From assembly GCA_905480425.1 (NCBI GenBank), contig CAJQQG010000005.1, forward strand, positions 28,541 to 92,540: a DNA stretch of 64,000 nucleotides. Reading direction: 5' to 3'. The notes under the pieces were generated by a model. That model did no database searches, was not told the origin of the DNA, and saw nothing but the letters and a program-made list of their open reading frames with translations. The stretch's first letter is position 1; every line of letters starts with the position of its first letter. The position numbers were made by a program, and so were the translations under genes. This document shows, piece by piece, positions 27,941-37,055 of the stretch. The DNA comes from an uncultured Flavobacteriaceae bacterium (GTDB taxonomy: Bacteria; Bacteroidota; Bacteroidia; Flavobacteriales; Flavobacteriaceae).

Positions 27941-28956
27941 TTTTTAGGTTCAATGGTTACTTCAAAAAGTTTACTCCAGTTTTTACCAGTAACAAAAAAA
28001 GTTTTGCGTCTTTTATGATATGCAATTCCGTTTAATACATTTAACTGAGGATGTTGTTCTACAAGTTCTTTTAAACCAGAAAAATCAATTACTCCCTCAA
28101 CAGTTCCGCTTGAGGGATCAATGATAACACTCACTTCTTTATTAAATTGATAGGTATTGGCGTATATTTTTCCATCTACCCACTCCAACTCATTTATATT
28201 ATGAAGAGGTGCTTTATGAGTCATTACTTCAATACTTCTCAATTCTTTGTAAGTAATTGGATCTAGTATCCAAATACGATTACTTCCATCAGATTTATAT
28301 AATACTTTTCCATCATTGCAAAGGCCCCAGCCTTCTTTACTTGATTTATAGGGGAATGATTTTTGCATAGTAAGAGTTTCCTTTTCATAAACAAAGCCTT
28401 TCATAGACTTCCAGGTTAGTTGAATAACTTTGTCATTCAATATTGTTAAGCCTTCACCAAAATAACTTTCATCTAGTGGTTTGTCATTAATCACTTTCCC
28501 AGTTTTAAAATCTAGTGTTTTAAGGGTTGATTGCCCATTTAGTCCAGTACTTTCAAACAATAGATCTCCATCGAATTCTAGCCCCTGTGTATAGGATGTC
28601 GTTTTATGTGGAAAGGCATTTAAAATACTGTAAGTAAATAGTTTAGGCGGAGTTTTCGCTAATAAAGTAAGTGAAGTTTCTGTTGATCTTGTTCCATTAT
28701 CGTAAGTAATAATCGCCTTTATTATTTGAACTCCTAAAGGCTCATTTGTAAAAACATGGTTTTTATTAATAGGTTTTTCATTAAGATAAAATTGAATATT
28801 TTCATTTTCAATTTGATTTTTTAATTTCAAATGAAGTGTATCCCCCCATATAACTTTATTGTTCTTTATACCGGTACTTATTTTTAATATTGGCCTTTTA
28901 GGGCTTCCACATGTTAGAAGAAGAATAAAAGATATTAGGGGAAGCATAACTTTCAT
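27937..28956 (-). CDS. Glutaminyl-peptide cyclotransferase (beta-propeller type), lipoprotein
   Basis: This 339-residue protein has a lipoprotein signal (MKVMLPLISFILLLTCGS, lipobox cysteine at 16). An N-terminal region of about 80 residues resembles a small beta domain, and the glutamine cyclotransferase propeller starts at about residue 105 (AFPHKTTSYTQGLEFDGDLLFESTGLNGQSTL). Further marks are GEGLTILNDKVIQLTWK, EGWGLCNDGKVLYKSDG and NELEWVDGKIYANTY. It would form pyroglutamate at N-terminal glutamine of exported proteins, in the periplasm or on the cell surface. It overlaps the thioesterase gene by 4 nt. Confidence 0.9.
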   Translation of the reverse strand: MKVMLPLISFILLLTCGSPKRPILKISTGIKNNKVIWGDTLHLKLKNQIENENIQFYLNEKPINKNHVFTNEPLGVQIIKAIITYDNGTRSTETSLTLLAKTPPKLFTYSILNAFPHKTTSYTQGLEFDGDLLFESTGLNGQSTLKTLDFKTGKVINDKPLDESYFGEGLTILNDKVIQLTWKSMKGFVYEKETLTMQKSFPYKSSKEGWGLCNDGKVLYKSDGSNRIWILDPITYKELRSIEVMTHKAPLHNINELEWVDGKIYANTYQFNKEVSVIIDPSSGTVEGVIDFSGLKELVEQHPQLNVLNGIAYHKRRKTFFVTGKNWSKLFEVTIEPKK

Positions 28957-29018
28957 TAGAGATAGAATTGATAGTTAGTTATTATATAGTTAAAAACGAA
29001 ATTAAGCATTTAAAATGA

Positions 29019-29049
29019 TTGTTGAAATCAGATGAAGATCTTATATTTG
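29019..29049 (+). promoter_or_regulatory. SRP RNA promoter (TTG-N20-TATATTTG)
   Basis: TTG at 29019-29021 and TATATTTG at 29042-29049, 20 nt apart, fit the Bacteroidota consensus. Only TGAC separates the box from the first base of the SRP RNA helix at 29054, which gives an internal ruler for start sites in this window. Confidence 0.8.
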
Positions 29050-29053
29050 TGAC

Positions 29054-29150
29054 GGGCAAGTCCTACACAACCAGCTCCTGTTTAATTCCCCCAGGGTGGG
29101 AACACAGCAAGGGTAGATGGTCGTAGCGGTGTGATGTGGGTCGCTTGCCC
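29054..29150 (+). ncRNA. ffs: Signal recognition particle RNA (4.5S type)
   Basis: The terminal helix pairs GGGCAAG (29054-29060) with CTTGCCC (29144-29150). The conserved domain IV appears as CCAGGGTGGGAACACAGCAAGGGTA, with the GGAA-like tetraloop arm and the AGCA/AGG side of the Ffh-binding internal loop. The roughly 97-nt length fits the small bacterial SRP RNA. It directs Ffh-dependent targeting of membrane proteins. It is followed by a run of six T. Confidence 0.92.
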
Positions 29151-29156
29151 TTTTTT
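29144..29156 (+). terminator. Terminator of SRP RNA
   Basis: The closing helix strand CTTGCCC is directly followed by TTTTTT (29151-29156), so the RNA's own stem serves as an intrinsic terminator. Confidence 0.7.
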
Positions 29157-29201
29157 ATTCATATGAAGTATGTCCAACTTATACATTAAAGGAATACTAA
29201 A

Positions 29202-30008
29202 ATGGCAAAAGTAGTTTTGATAACAGGTGCCTCTTCAGGTATAGGCCTTTCTACTGCATCGCATTTACATAAAATAGGATATCAGGTTTATGGCACCAGT
29301 CGAGATCCAAAAAAAAACACAATTAACCTTCCTTTCCCATTAATTCCTTTAGAGATCACAAATAGTGTTTCTATAGATTCATGTGTTGCATTAGTTTTAA
29401 AAAAAGCTGGACGCCTAGACGTTTTAATTAATAATGCGGGTGTTGGTATTACTGGTCCTATGGAGGAAATTGATCTTAGTGCGGTTTTAGAGAATTTTGC
29501 TATAAATTGTTTTGGTCCTCTTCAAATGGCTCAAGCTGTTTTACCAAAAATGAGGGAACAAAGTTCAGGTTTGATTATAAATATCACCTCTATTGCAGGG
29601 GTTATGGGACTTCCTTTTCGTGGTGTATATTCTTCATCTAAAAGTGCTTTTTCAATTATGACAGAGAGTCTTCGAATGGAAGTCAAATCGTTTGGTATAC
29701 AAGTTTGTAGTCTCGCACCTGGAGATTATGATACAGATATTGCTTCAAGGAGGTATCACGCTCCAGTAATTGAAAATTCGCCATATCAAAGAATTTATCA
29801 AGAAAATTTAGATACCATGAATAAGCATGTGTCAGATGGAAACCCTCCGCAAGAAATTGCTGTTGCAATTGCTAAAATTATTAAAAAAGGAAAACCAGCA
29901 GTTCATTACCAGGTTGGTCCTTTTATGCAAAAGCTATCTAAAATATTAAAAGGCATTCTTCCAAATCGTATATTTGAAAAATTAATAATGAATCATTTTA
30001 AACTTTAA
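29202..30008 (+). CDS. Short-chain dehydrogenase/reductase (SDR)
   Basis: This 268-residue NAD(P)-dependent oxidoreductase has the cofactor motif TGASSGIGLSTASHL at the N terminus, the NNAGVGITGP block, a catalytic serine in IINITSIAGVMG, and the catalytic YSSSKSAF with Tyr and Lys. The substrate is unknown; classical SDRs act on sterol-like, sugar or fatty-acyl carbonyls. The end of the protein (KLSKILKGILPNRIFEKLI) resembles SDRs annotated in lipid metabolism. It is followed after 9 nt by the transaldolase gene, so a joint transcript is likely. Confidence 0.92.
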   Translation: MAKVVLITGASSGIGLSTASHLHKIGYQVYGTSRDPKKNTINLPFPLIPLEITNSVSIDSCVALVLKKAGRLDVLINNAGVGITGPMEEIDLSAVLENFAINCFGPLQMAQAVLPKMREQSSGLIINITSIAGVMGLPFRGVYSSSKSAFSIMTESLRMEVKSFGIQVCSLAPGDYDTDIASRRYHAPVIENSPYQRIYQENLDTMNKHVSDGNPPQEIAVAIAKIIKKGKPAVHYQVGPFMQKLSKILKGILPNRIFEKLIMNHFKL

Positions 30009-30017
30009 ATCATAAAT

Positions 30018-30671
30018 ATGAAATTTTTTATTGACACTGCTAACTTAGATCAGATTAGAGAAGCACAATCTCTTGGAGTTTTAGATGGAGTCACTACTAA
30101 TCCATCATTGATGGCTAAAGAAGGAATTACAGGTGAAAAAAATATTATACAACATTATATTGATATTTGTGAAATTGTAGATGGTGATGTTTCTGCAGAA
30201 GTAATTTCTGTAGATTTTAAAGGTATGGTAGAAGAAGGAAAAATATTGGCAGCTTTACATCCACAAATAGTTGTTAAAATACCGATGATTGAAGATGGCG
30301 TTAAGGCATTAAAATATTTTTCTGATGAAGGGATAAAAACAAACTGTACTCTTATATTTTCTGCTGGGCAAGCATTATTAGCTGCAAAAGCTGGCGCAAC
30401 TTATATGTCACCTTTTATTGGACGCTTGGATGATATTTCTACAGATGGTCTAAACCTAATTCAAGAGATTAGAGATATTTATGATAATTATGGCTTTGAA
30501 ACACAAATATTAGCAGCTTCAATTCGCCATACAATGCACGTAATTGAATGTGCTAAAATTGGTGCAGATGTAATGACTGGTCCTCTTTCATCAATAAAAG
30601 GCTTGTTGAAACATCCTCTTACAGATATTGGTTTGGCTAAGTTTTTAGAGGACTATAAAAAGGGCAACTAG
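30018..30671 (+). CDS. tal: Small (subfamily 3/4) transaldolase, TalC/FSA family
   Basis: This 217-residue Schiff-base aldolase begins [20 protein letters not shown], with the lysine in IVVKIPM at residue 87. Family annotation is often fructose-6-phosphate aldolase. Aligned by eye with E. coli FSA (Gln59, Lys85, Ala129, Tyr131), this protein has Glu61, Lys87, Ser131 and Phe133. Glu and Phe are the transaldolase-type residues, so transaldolase activity in the non-oxidative pentose phosphate pathway is predicted rather than FSA activity. It overlaps the convergent lipoprotein gene by 4 nt. Confidence 0.9.
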   Translation: MKFFIDTANLDQIREAQSLGVLDGVTTNPSLMAKEGITGEKNIIQHYIDICEIVDGDVSAEVISVDFKGMVEEGKILAALHPQIVVKIPMIEDGVKALKYFSDEGIKTNCTLIFSAGQALLAAKAGATYMSPFIGRLDDISTDGLNLIQEIRDIYDNYGFETQILAASIRHTMHVIECAKIGADVMTGPLSSIKGLLKHPLTDIGLAKFLEDYKKGN

Positions 30672-32059
30672 AGCTTTTTTAATAATTCTTCAAAGGCTAA
30701 ATCTGAAAAATTACCAAAGCCTTCTAAAACATTTCCTTTTTCGTTTATGATAATAGCTTTATTAAGAATAGTTAGCACCCATAATTCACTAGCTTTTTCA
30801 AAATCAATTAATGCAAACTGATTTTCAAGATTGATTTTCATTATTTCTTGGACTTGATCAACCATCGAATTAAAAGGCTGAATACAGATGCCTATAAAAC
30901 GGATGTGTGGATTATTTGTCTCTAATTTTTTTAATCTCTTTAGGGAATTTTGATAATGATTCATTTGTGTTTGAGACCAGAAGTATAACACTGTCGTTTT
31001 ATTTGAGGTTAAACTACTACTACTTATAGTATCTCGATAAATATTTTGAAGTTTAACTTTTGGTAAAACTTTATTTTTAACCATCCTGTTAATATTAGCA
31101 TGAAGTGTTAGTACTTCAGTGAAATAGGAGGGTGAATTATTTACAGTAGAATAATATTGTAAAAAACGTTCATGCTGATTATGGTTTTCAAATGTTAATA
31201 TTTCTTCAAAAGCAATAGCACGTGCTAAATTATTCCTTAAAACAGGCCCTGTAATTATCTGATCTAAAACTTTCAAACGGTTTATGTTAAAATCAGTTGT
31301 CTTTTTTTGCTTAAAGAAAGTATTGCTTTTGTCAATTGCTTTTTGACTTATAAAATTTAAAATATAATTTATATAGGGATCAAAGAACGCAAGATCGTTG
31401 TCTCCGAAATTTAAAAAAGTACGGTATCCAAAATATAAACTATCTTTCTTTTCATCCCACTTAGCTCCTCTCAAAAGAGCATATCGTTCTTTAATTGTTG
31501 CATAATGGTATATATAGGCTGCTTGAGTTACTTTTTGCGCTATGGGTGTTAGAGAATTAGCAATATCCATCTTAATCCATAACTCCTTTTTTTCTATAAG
31601 TAGTGAGTCTAAAATAGTTGTAAAAATTTCACTATTACTAGAGTATTTGGAAGACAAGAATTCTCCTTCTGCTTCGTGCTTTAAAAGCAGTTCCATTAAA
31701 AAGTTGTTTTTGGATGCACCAATACCAGAAAATACCACAGAAGCATTAAATGCAGCTGCATTAATCCGAACCCAAAGACTATCTTTTTCTTCAAGTAATA
31801 ATGTTTGATATTCAGGAAGATGTTCCAGTTTATATATTCCACTTTCAATTGAATCAAACTTTTTTTGAAATCGAAAATTATTATCAAGATTTAGCATTTC
31901 AAGAGCATTGTTTCCCTGATAAAAAGTAACGGAGCGGGATGAAGGATTTATAATTTGCCCCCCAAAAAAGATGCCACTTCTTTCATCTGGTATATTGCAA
32001 CTAACAATAAGAAGAACAAGAAGAACAAGAAGAATTTTTAAAATAATTTTATGAACCAC
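30668..32059 (-). CDS. Thioredoxin-fold lipoprotein lacking CxxC
   Basis: This 463-residue protein starts [24 protein letters not shown], a lipoprotein signal with the lipobox cysteine near residue 21. An N-terminal strand-rich domain (about 25-120) is followed by a helical middle and a C-terminal thioredoxin-like domain: [53 protein letters not shown]. In TlpA/ResA relatives the first segment reads FWAxWCxxC; here it is [10 protein letters not shown], so both redox cysteines are missing. The start codon is GTG, 4 nt after the -7 box TATTTTTG. It is probably a periplasmic binding or scaffold protein rather than a reductase. Confidence 0.78.
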   Translation of the reverse strand: MVHKIILKILLVLLVLLIVSCNIPDERSGIFFGGQIINPSSRSVTFYQGNNALEMLNLDNNFRFQKKFDSIESGIYKLEHLPEYQTLLLEEKDSLWVRINAAAFNASVVFSGIGASKNNFLMELLLKHEAEGEFLSSKYSSNSEIFTTILDSLLIEKKELWIKMDIANSLTPIAQKVTQAAYIYHYATIKERYALLRGAKWDEKKDSLYFGYRTFLNFGDNDLAFFDPYINYILNFISQKAIDKSNTFFKQKKTTDFNINRLKVLDQIITGPVLRNNLARAIAFEEILTFENHNQHERFLQYYSTVNNSPSYFTEVLTLHANINRMVKNKVLPKVKLQNIYRDTISSSSLTSNKTTVLYFWSQTQMNHYQNSLKRLKKLETNNPHIRFIGICIQPFNSMVDQVQEIMKINLENQFALIDFEKASELWVLTILNKAIIINEKGNVLEGFGNFSDLAFEELLKKL

Positions 32060-32063
32060 AAAT

Positions 32064-32071
32064 CAAAAATA
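32064..32071 (-). promoter_or_regulatory. -7 box 4 nt from the GTG start of the thioredoxin-fold lipoprotein gene
   Basis: TATTTTTG on the minus strand is followed by ATTT and then GTG. The geometry equals that at smpB and predicts a leaderless transcript. Confidence 0.45.
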
Positions 32072-32139
32072 ATATTTTAATTTATTAAATGTCATAGCCA
32101 TAAGTTAAAAAAAAGTATAAACTCTGCTGAGTATTTATG

Positions 32140-32147
32140 TAAGTTTG
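32140..32147 (+). promoter_or_regulatory. -7 box of the ABC-F gene
   Basis: TAAGTTTG lies 20 nt before the ATG at 32168. No TTG at the right distance. Confidence 0.5.
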
Positions 32148-32164
32148 CATTTCTAAATTCATAA

Positions 32165-33790
<1,626 letters not shown>

Positions 33791-33906
33791 TGTTATTAAG
33801 GTTTATTATTGGTATGATTTCATCTATTTGAAAAACTTACAAGTATCTTAATTTTATACATATTATATGAAGGGAATCAGAGACTAAAATTTAAAGTATG
33901 AAAACA

Positions 33907-34194
33907 TTAGTTTTTTTTAAATCCTGAATGATTAAAATCTGAAAAACCATGTCCTTCGTTTGGGATCCCGAAAAAGTTGTAACTCATTTCACCAATTGTG
34001 TCCTAATCATCAATTATAACGATTCCATACTCACCTAATTGAAGTTTTATGGTTTCTTTAAAAACATCTTTCATGAGTTTTTCCTCAGGGACAGTCCAAT
34101 TTATAAAAGATATATCATTTGTAAAATTTAATTTATTTGTAAAAAAAATGATATACAATTTAGGACTAAAAATATTATTATAACCAACTTTATT
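33907..34194 (-). pseudogene. Decayed DUF2141 family gene
   Basis: This lies in the only gap above 300 nt (33791-34312). Reading the minus strand from 34194 gives NKVGYNNIFSPKLYIIFFTNK, then LKEYGIVIIDD-like sequence (LQLGEYGIVIIDD), an in-frame TAG at 34005-34003, and DTIGEMSYNFFGIPNEGHGFSDF, ending at TAA 33909-33907. DUF2141 proteins carry G-YAI-HDENxNGKLDxNFFGIPKEGYGFSNN at this place, so the order and spacing match. The signal peptide and first strand are missing (TAA at 34197), the HDENxNG part is worn, and the C-terminal tail is cut. The rest of the gap (33791-33906, 34195-34312) shows nothing I recognise. Confidence 0.72.
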
Positions 34195-34312
34195 TTATGA
34201 GATACATAAGATTTGACAATAATTATTACATACTCAAAGATTATTGAAGAAATTGATAAATCAAATTTTTATACTTATAAAATTATTTATTAGTCTTCAT
34301 AAAGAATAAGTT

Positions 34313-35974
34313 TTACCAGAAAAAGGCGTACAATCCTGATAGGATTATTAGCAAAGCAAAAGATCCAATATTAAAGATAGGGGAGGTGACAAAAATTCCC
34401 TTTTCTAGTTTAATGCTTTTGGCGTCATCTTTATCCTTATTTTCCTTTAAACTTACAATGGCAATGACTACCATCGACAATATGGCTGTTAATCCCATTT
34501 GATCTAAAAAGGGTAGTGTGGGAAATAAGAAATCTAACCCAGTTTCTGCCATCCATCCTTTTGGACCAATTTTAAAGAATAATGCAATTGGAATAGATAA
34601 TAACGCACCATAAATTGCACCTTTATTTGAAGTCTTCTTCCAAAACAGCCCCAATACAAAAACTGCTAAGATTCCGGGACTCACAACACCAGTATATTCT
34701 TGAATGAATTGAAATGCTTGATCTATACCTCCTAATAAAGGAGCCATAATTGTTGCAATAATTAGAGCCACCAAAGCAGATATTCGTCCAACATTAACTG
34801 TTTTTTTATCGTTAGCATTCTTATTTATTAGTTGCTTGTAGATATCCATTGTAAAAATAGTAGCTGTAGAATTTAACATTGATGCTAAAGAAGACACAAT
34901 AGCTGCAGCTAATGCAGCAATTGCAATTCCTTTAAGTCCTGTTGGTAAAAACTGCATTAACCAAGGATATGCTTTATCTGCTGATCCAGAAGATGGAATA
35001 TTATTCACCCCTGCTTCACCAAGACTAGCAAGAAGCGTAGGGTCATTTACAATTACATATGCAGCAATTCCAGGAATTACAACAATAATCGGGATAATCA
35101 TCTTTAATCCAGCTGCAAATAAGATTCCTTTTTGAGATTCTTCTAATGATTTTGCGGCAAGAGTTCTTTGAATGATATATTGGTTAAACCCCCAATAATA
35201 TAGATTAGCAACCCACATACCTCCAATTAAAACTCCTATACCTGGAAGGTTCATGAATTCAGGATTAGAACGATCAAGAATCATGTCAAATTTCTCAGGG
35301 ACAGCATGATAGATAGTAGTAAGACCCTCCATAAATCCTTGACCTCCAGAAACAGTATCTAAAGCAAGGTAGGTAGTTACTAGTCCTCCCAATATCAATA
35401 CTACTACCTGAATTATATCAGTCCAGGCAACAGCAGATAGTCCTCCATATAATGAATAAGCAGCAGCAAATGCAGCTAGACCGATTACTCCAGTTAGCAT
35501 ATCAATTCCTAATATCGTTTGAAGCGCCAAACCTCCTAAATACATTACTGATGCAAGATTAACAAACACATAAAGACCGATCCAAAAAACAGCTAAAATT
35601 GTTTTTAGTTGGCTTGAAAAACGTTTTTCAACAAATTCAGGTATGGTATAAAGTCCTTTTTTTATAAAGATTGGGAGAAAGAATTTTCCAACAATTATTA
35701 ATGTTAATGCAGCCATCCATTCATAGGTAGCAATAGCTAACCCTACAGCAAATCCAGATCCAGACATGCCTATAAATTGTTCTGCAGAAATATTAGCAGC
35801 AATAAGAGAAGCCCCAATAGCCCACCATGGTAAAGATTTACTGGCTAAGAAATAATCTTCTGCACTCTTAGTTTCTCCTTTTTTATCACGGGAAACCCAT
35901 AATCCAACTCCTAGGATTACAATAGCGTATATTCCAAAAACAGCATAATCTAGGGTCTCAAAACTTGTATTCAT
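34313..35974 (-). CDS. Sodium/solute symporter (SSS family, SglT-like)
   Basis: This 553-residue inner-membrane transporter has about 14 hydrophobic segments. SSS family signatures are SAEDYFLASKSLPWWAIGASLIAANISAEQFIGMSGSGF at the N terminus, YSLYGGLSAVAWTDIIQVVVLILGG in the middle, and NSTATIFTMDIYKQ. The GLAIATYEWMAALTLIIVGKFFLPIFIKKGLYTIPEFVEKRF segment is close to the Vibrio sugar-transporting SGLT. Na+-coupled uptake of a sugar or related solute is likely; the precise substrate is unknown. The 94-nt upstream region has no well-formed promoter by my reading. Confidence 0.9.
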   Translation of the reverse strand: MNTSFETLDYAVFGIYAIVILGVGLWVSRDKKGETKSAEDYFLASKSLPWWAIGASLIAANISAEQFIGMSGSGFAVGLAIATYEWMAALTLIIVGKFFLPIFIKKGLYTIPEFVEKRFSSQLKTILAVFWIGLYVFVNLASVMYLGGLALQTILGIDMLTGVIGLAAFAAAYSLYGGLSAVAWTDIIQVVVLILGGLVTTYLALDTVSGGQGFMEGLTTIYHAVPEKFDMILDRSNPEFMNLPGIGVLIGGMWVANLYYWGFNQYIIQRTLAAKSLEESQKGILFAAGLKMIIPIIVVIPGIAAYVIVNDPTLLASLGEAGVNNIPSSGSADKAYPWLMQFLPTGLKGIAIAALAAAIVSSLASMLNSTATIFTMDIYKQLINKNANDKKTVNVGRISALVALIIATIMAPLLGGIDQAFQFIQEYTGVVSPGILAVFVLGLFWKKTSNKGAIYGALLSIPIALFFKIGPKGWMAETGLDFLFPTLPFLDQMGLTAILSMVVIAIVSLKENKDKDDAKSIKLEKGIFVTSPIFNIGSFALLIILSGLYAFFW

Positions 35975-36068
35975 TTTATTTTTTTAAGTGGAAAAATCTA
36001 GTGATAATAACACGAATAGTTTTCGATTGTTATAATAATGCAAAATATAAAAAAAAATGGTGCACGTA

Positions 36069-36290
36069 CTAAAAAATCGTACCTATGATTTTAACAGCTT
36101 TCTTATATTCATCAGAATGCACAAATACACGTTGCAGAAGGGGTGCTGGAATACCAAAACCTGCTAGACGTGCGGATTCACCCTCATCTTTTACTACAGG
36201 ATTTATATTAATTTTTTCTAGTGTAGCAACAATAAGGATAACATCAATACTTGATCCGGTAAAAAGATGTATAAAGCTATTTGATAACAT
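36069..36290 (-). CDS. DUF2007 family putative signal-transducing protein
   Basis: This small protein of about 73 residues has a ferredoxin-like core: IDVILIVATLEKININPVVKDEGESARLAGFGIPAPLLQRVFVHSDEYKKAVKII. This matches the DUF2007 pattern in which a strand and helix are followed by D..E....GG....V.V...D. The ORF-track TTG start at 36305 lies in the previous gene's end; ATG at 36290 is preferred. It follows the membrane protein gene closely and is probably in one transcript with it. Members are thought to be PII-like sensors, but the function is unproven. Confidence 0.75.
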   Translation of the reverse strand: MLSNSFIHLFTGSSIDVILIVATLEKININPVVKDEGESARLAGFGIPAPLLQRVFVHSDEYKKAVKIIGTIF

Positions 36291-36301
36291 AAAAAATGTA
36301 A

Positions 36302-36988
36302 TCAAGTTTTATTGTATTTATTGTTCCAAATGGCTGGATTAAAGTTTTTACCCATTGAAAAGCCGTAAAATAAAACAACGGAAGCGATCGCTTTAAAATT
36401 AAAAAACAAAAGCATCCAGTAGGTTGAAACACTTGGAGATTTAGTAAACATTGTCATGGGCATTATTTCAGTAGTTATAAAACTAAGTGCCAATATTAAA
36501 AGAAGCAGTGTCCATATATTTTTAAAAGGCCACATCTTCAATTTTCTTAGAGGATGCAAATCGTTTCCCCATTTATGAACTAAATAATAAAAATCATTTC
36601 CTAAGGGTGCAAATAGTAATGGGTCATCTGCTTTTTCTAAACGAAATAAAACAGAGGGTGCCATTATTTTAAAACCACTGAGTTTTGTATTATGAATTTT
36701 TTCTAGATATTTAATGTCTATATGAGCAGAATCTGGAAGATTATTTTTAAAATATTTGAGATCCAAAAAACGTAACCTATAGTCAATAGCTACTTTTTTT
36801 ATTTGTTTTATGTGATATATTTTTTTTGGGTCTAAAAGATCAATACTAAAGGCATTTATTAATTTAATTTCGAAAGAAGAATATAGGTTTTTTAATGCCT
36901 TTTCTTGTTCTTCAAACGATAAGTCACAGGCTTTAGTTTTGTCTAAAACCATTTTTAAGTTTGTTCTTTGGAGTATATTTAATTTCAT
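36302..36988 (-). CDS. Conserved Flavobacterial membrane protein, function unknown
   Basis: I do not recognise a named family for this 228-residue protein. The first 150 residues are soluble-like, with an Arg/Lys-rich segment and LSGFKIMAPSVLFRLEKADDPLLFAPLGNDFYYLVHKWGNDL. Two strongly hydrophobic segments follow at about 158-178 (WTLLLLILALSFITTEIMPM) and 190-215 (YWMLLFFNFKAIASVVLFYGFSMG), then the tail WNNKYNKT. The C-terminal position of both membrane segments suggests a tail-anchored topology with the bulk in the cytosol. It is followed by the DUF2007 gene. Confidence 0.7.
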   Translation of the reverse strand: MKLNILQRTNLKMVLDKTKACDLSFEEQEKALKNLYSSFEIKLINAFSIDLLDPKKIYHIKQIKKVAIDYRLRFLDLKYFKNNLPDSAHIDIKYLEKIHNTKLSGFKIMAPSVLFRLEKADDPLLFAPLGNDFYYLVHKWGNDLHPLRKLKMWPFKNIWTLLLLILALSFITTEIMPMTMFTKSPSVSTYWMLLFFNFKAIASVVLFYGFSMGKNFNPAIWNNKYNKT

Positions 36989-37055
36989 AAATCGATTTCA
37001 TCTGTAACAAAAATACTAAATAGTAGCATACAAAAGACTTATTATCAATAAGTAA

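Noticed and set aside
31995-32040. A regulatory direct repeat (AAGAAGAAC) at the start of the thioredoxin-fold lipoprotein gene
   Set aside because: It encodes the [10 protein letters not shown] part of the signal peptide and is explained by repeated leucine and valine codons.
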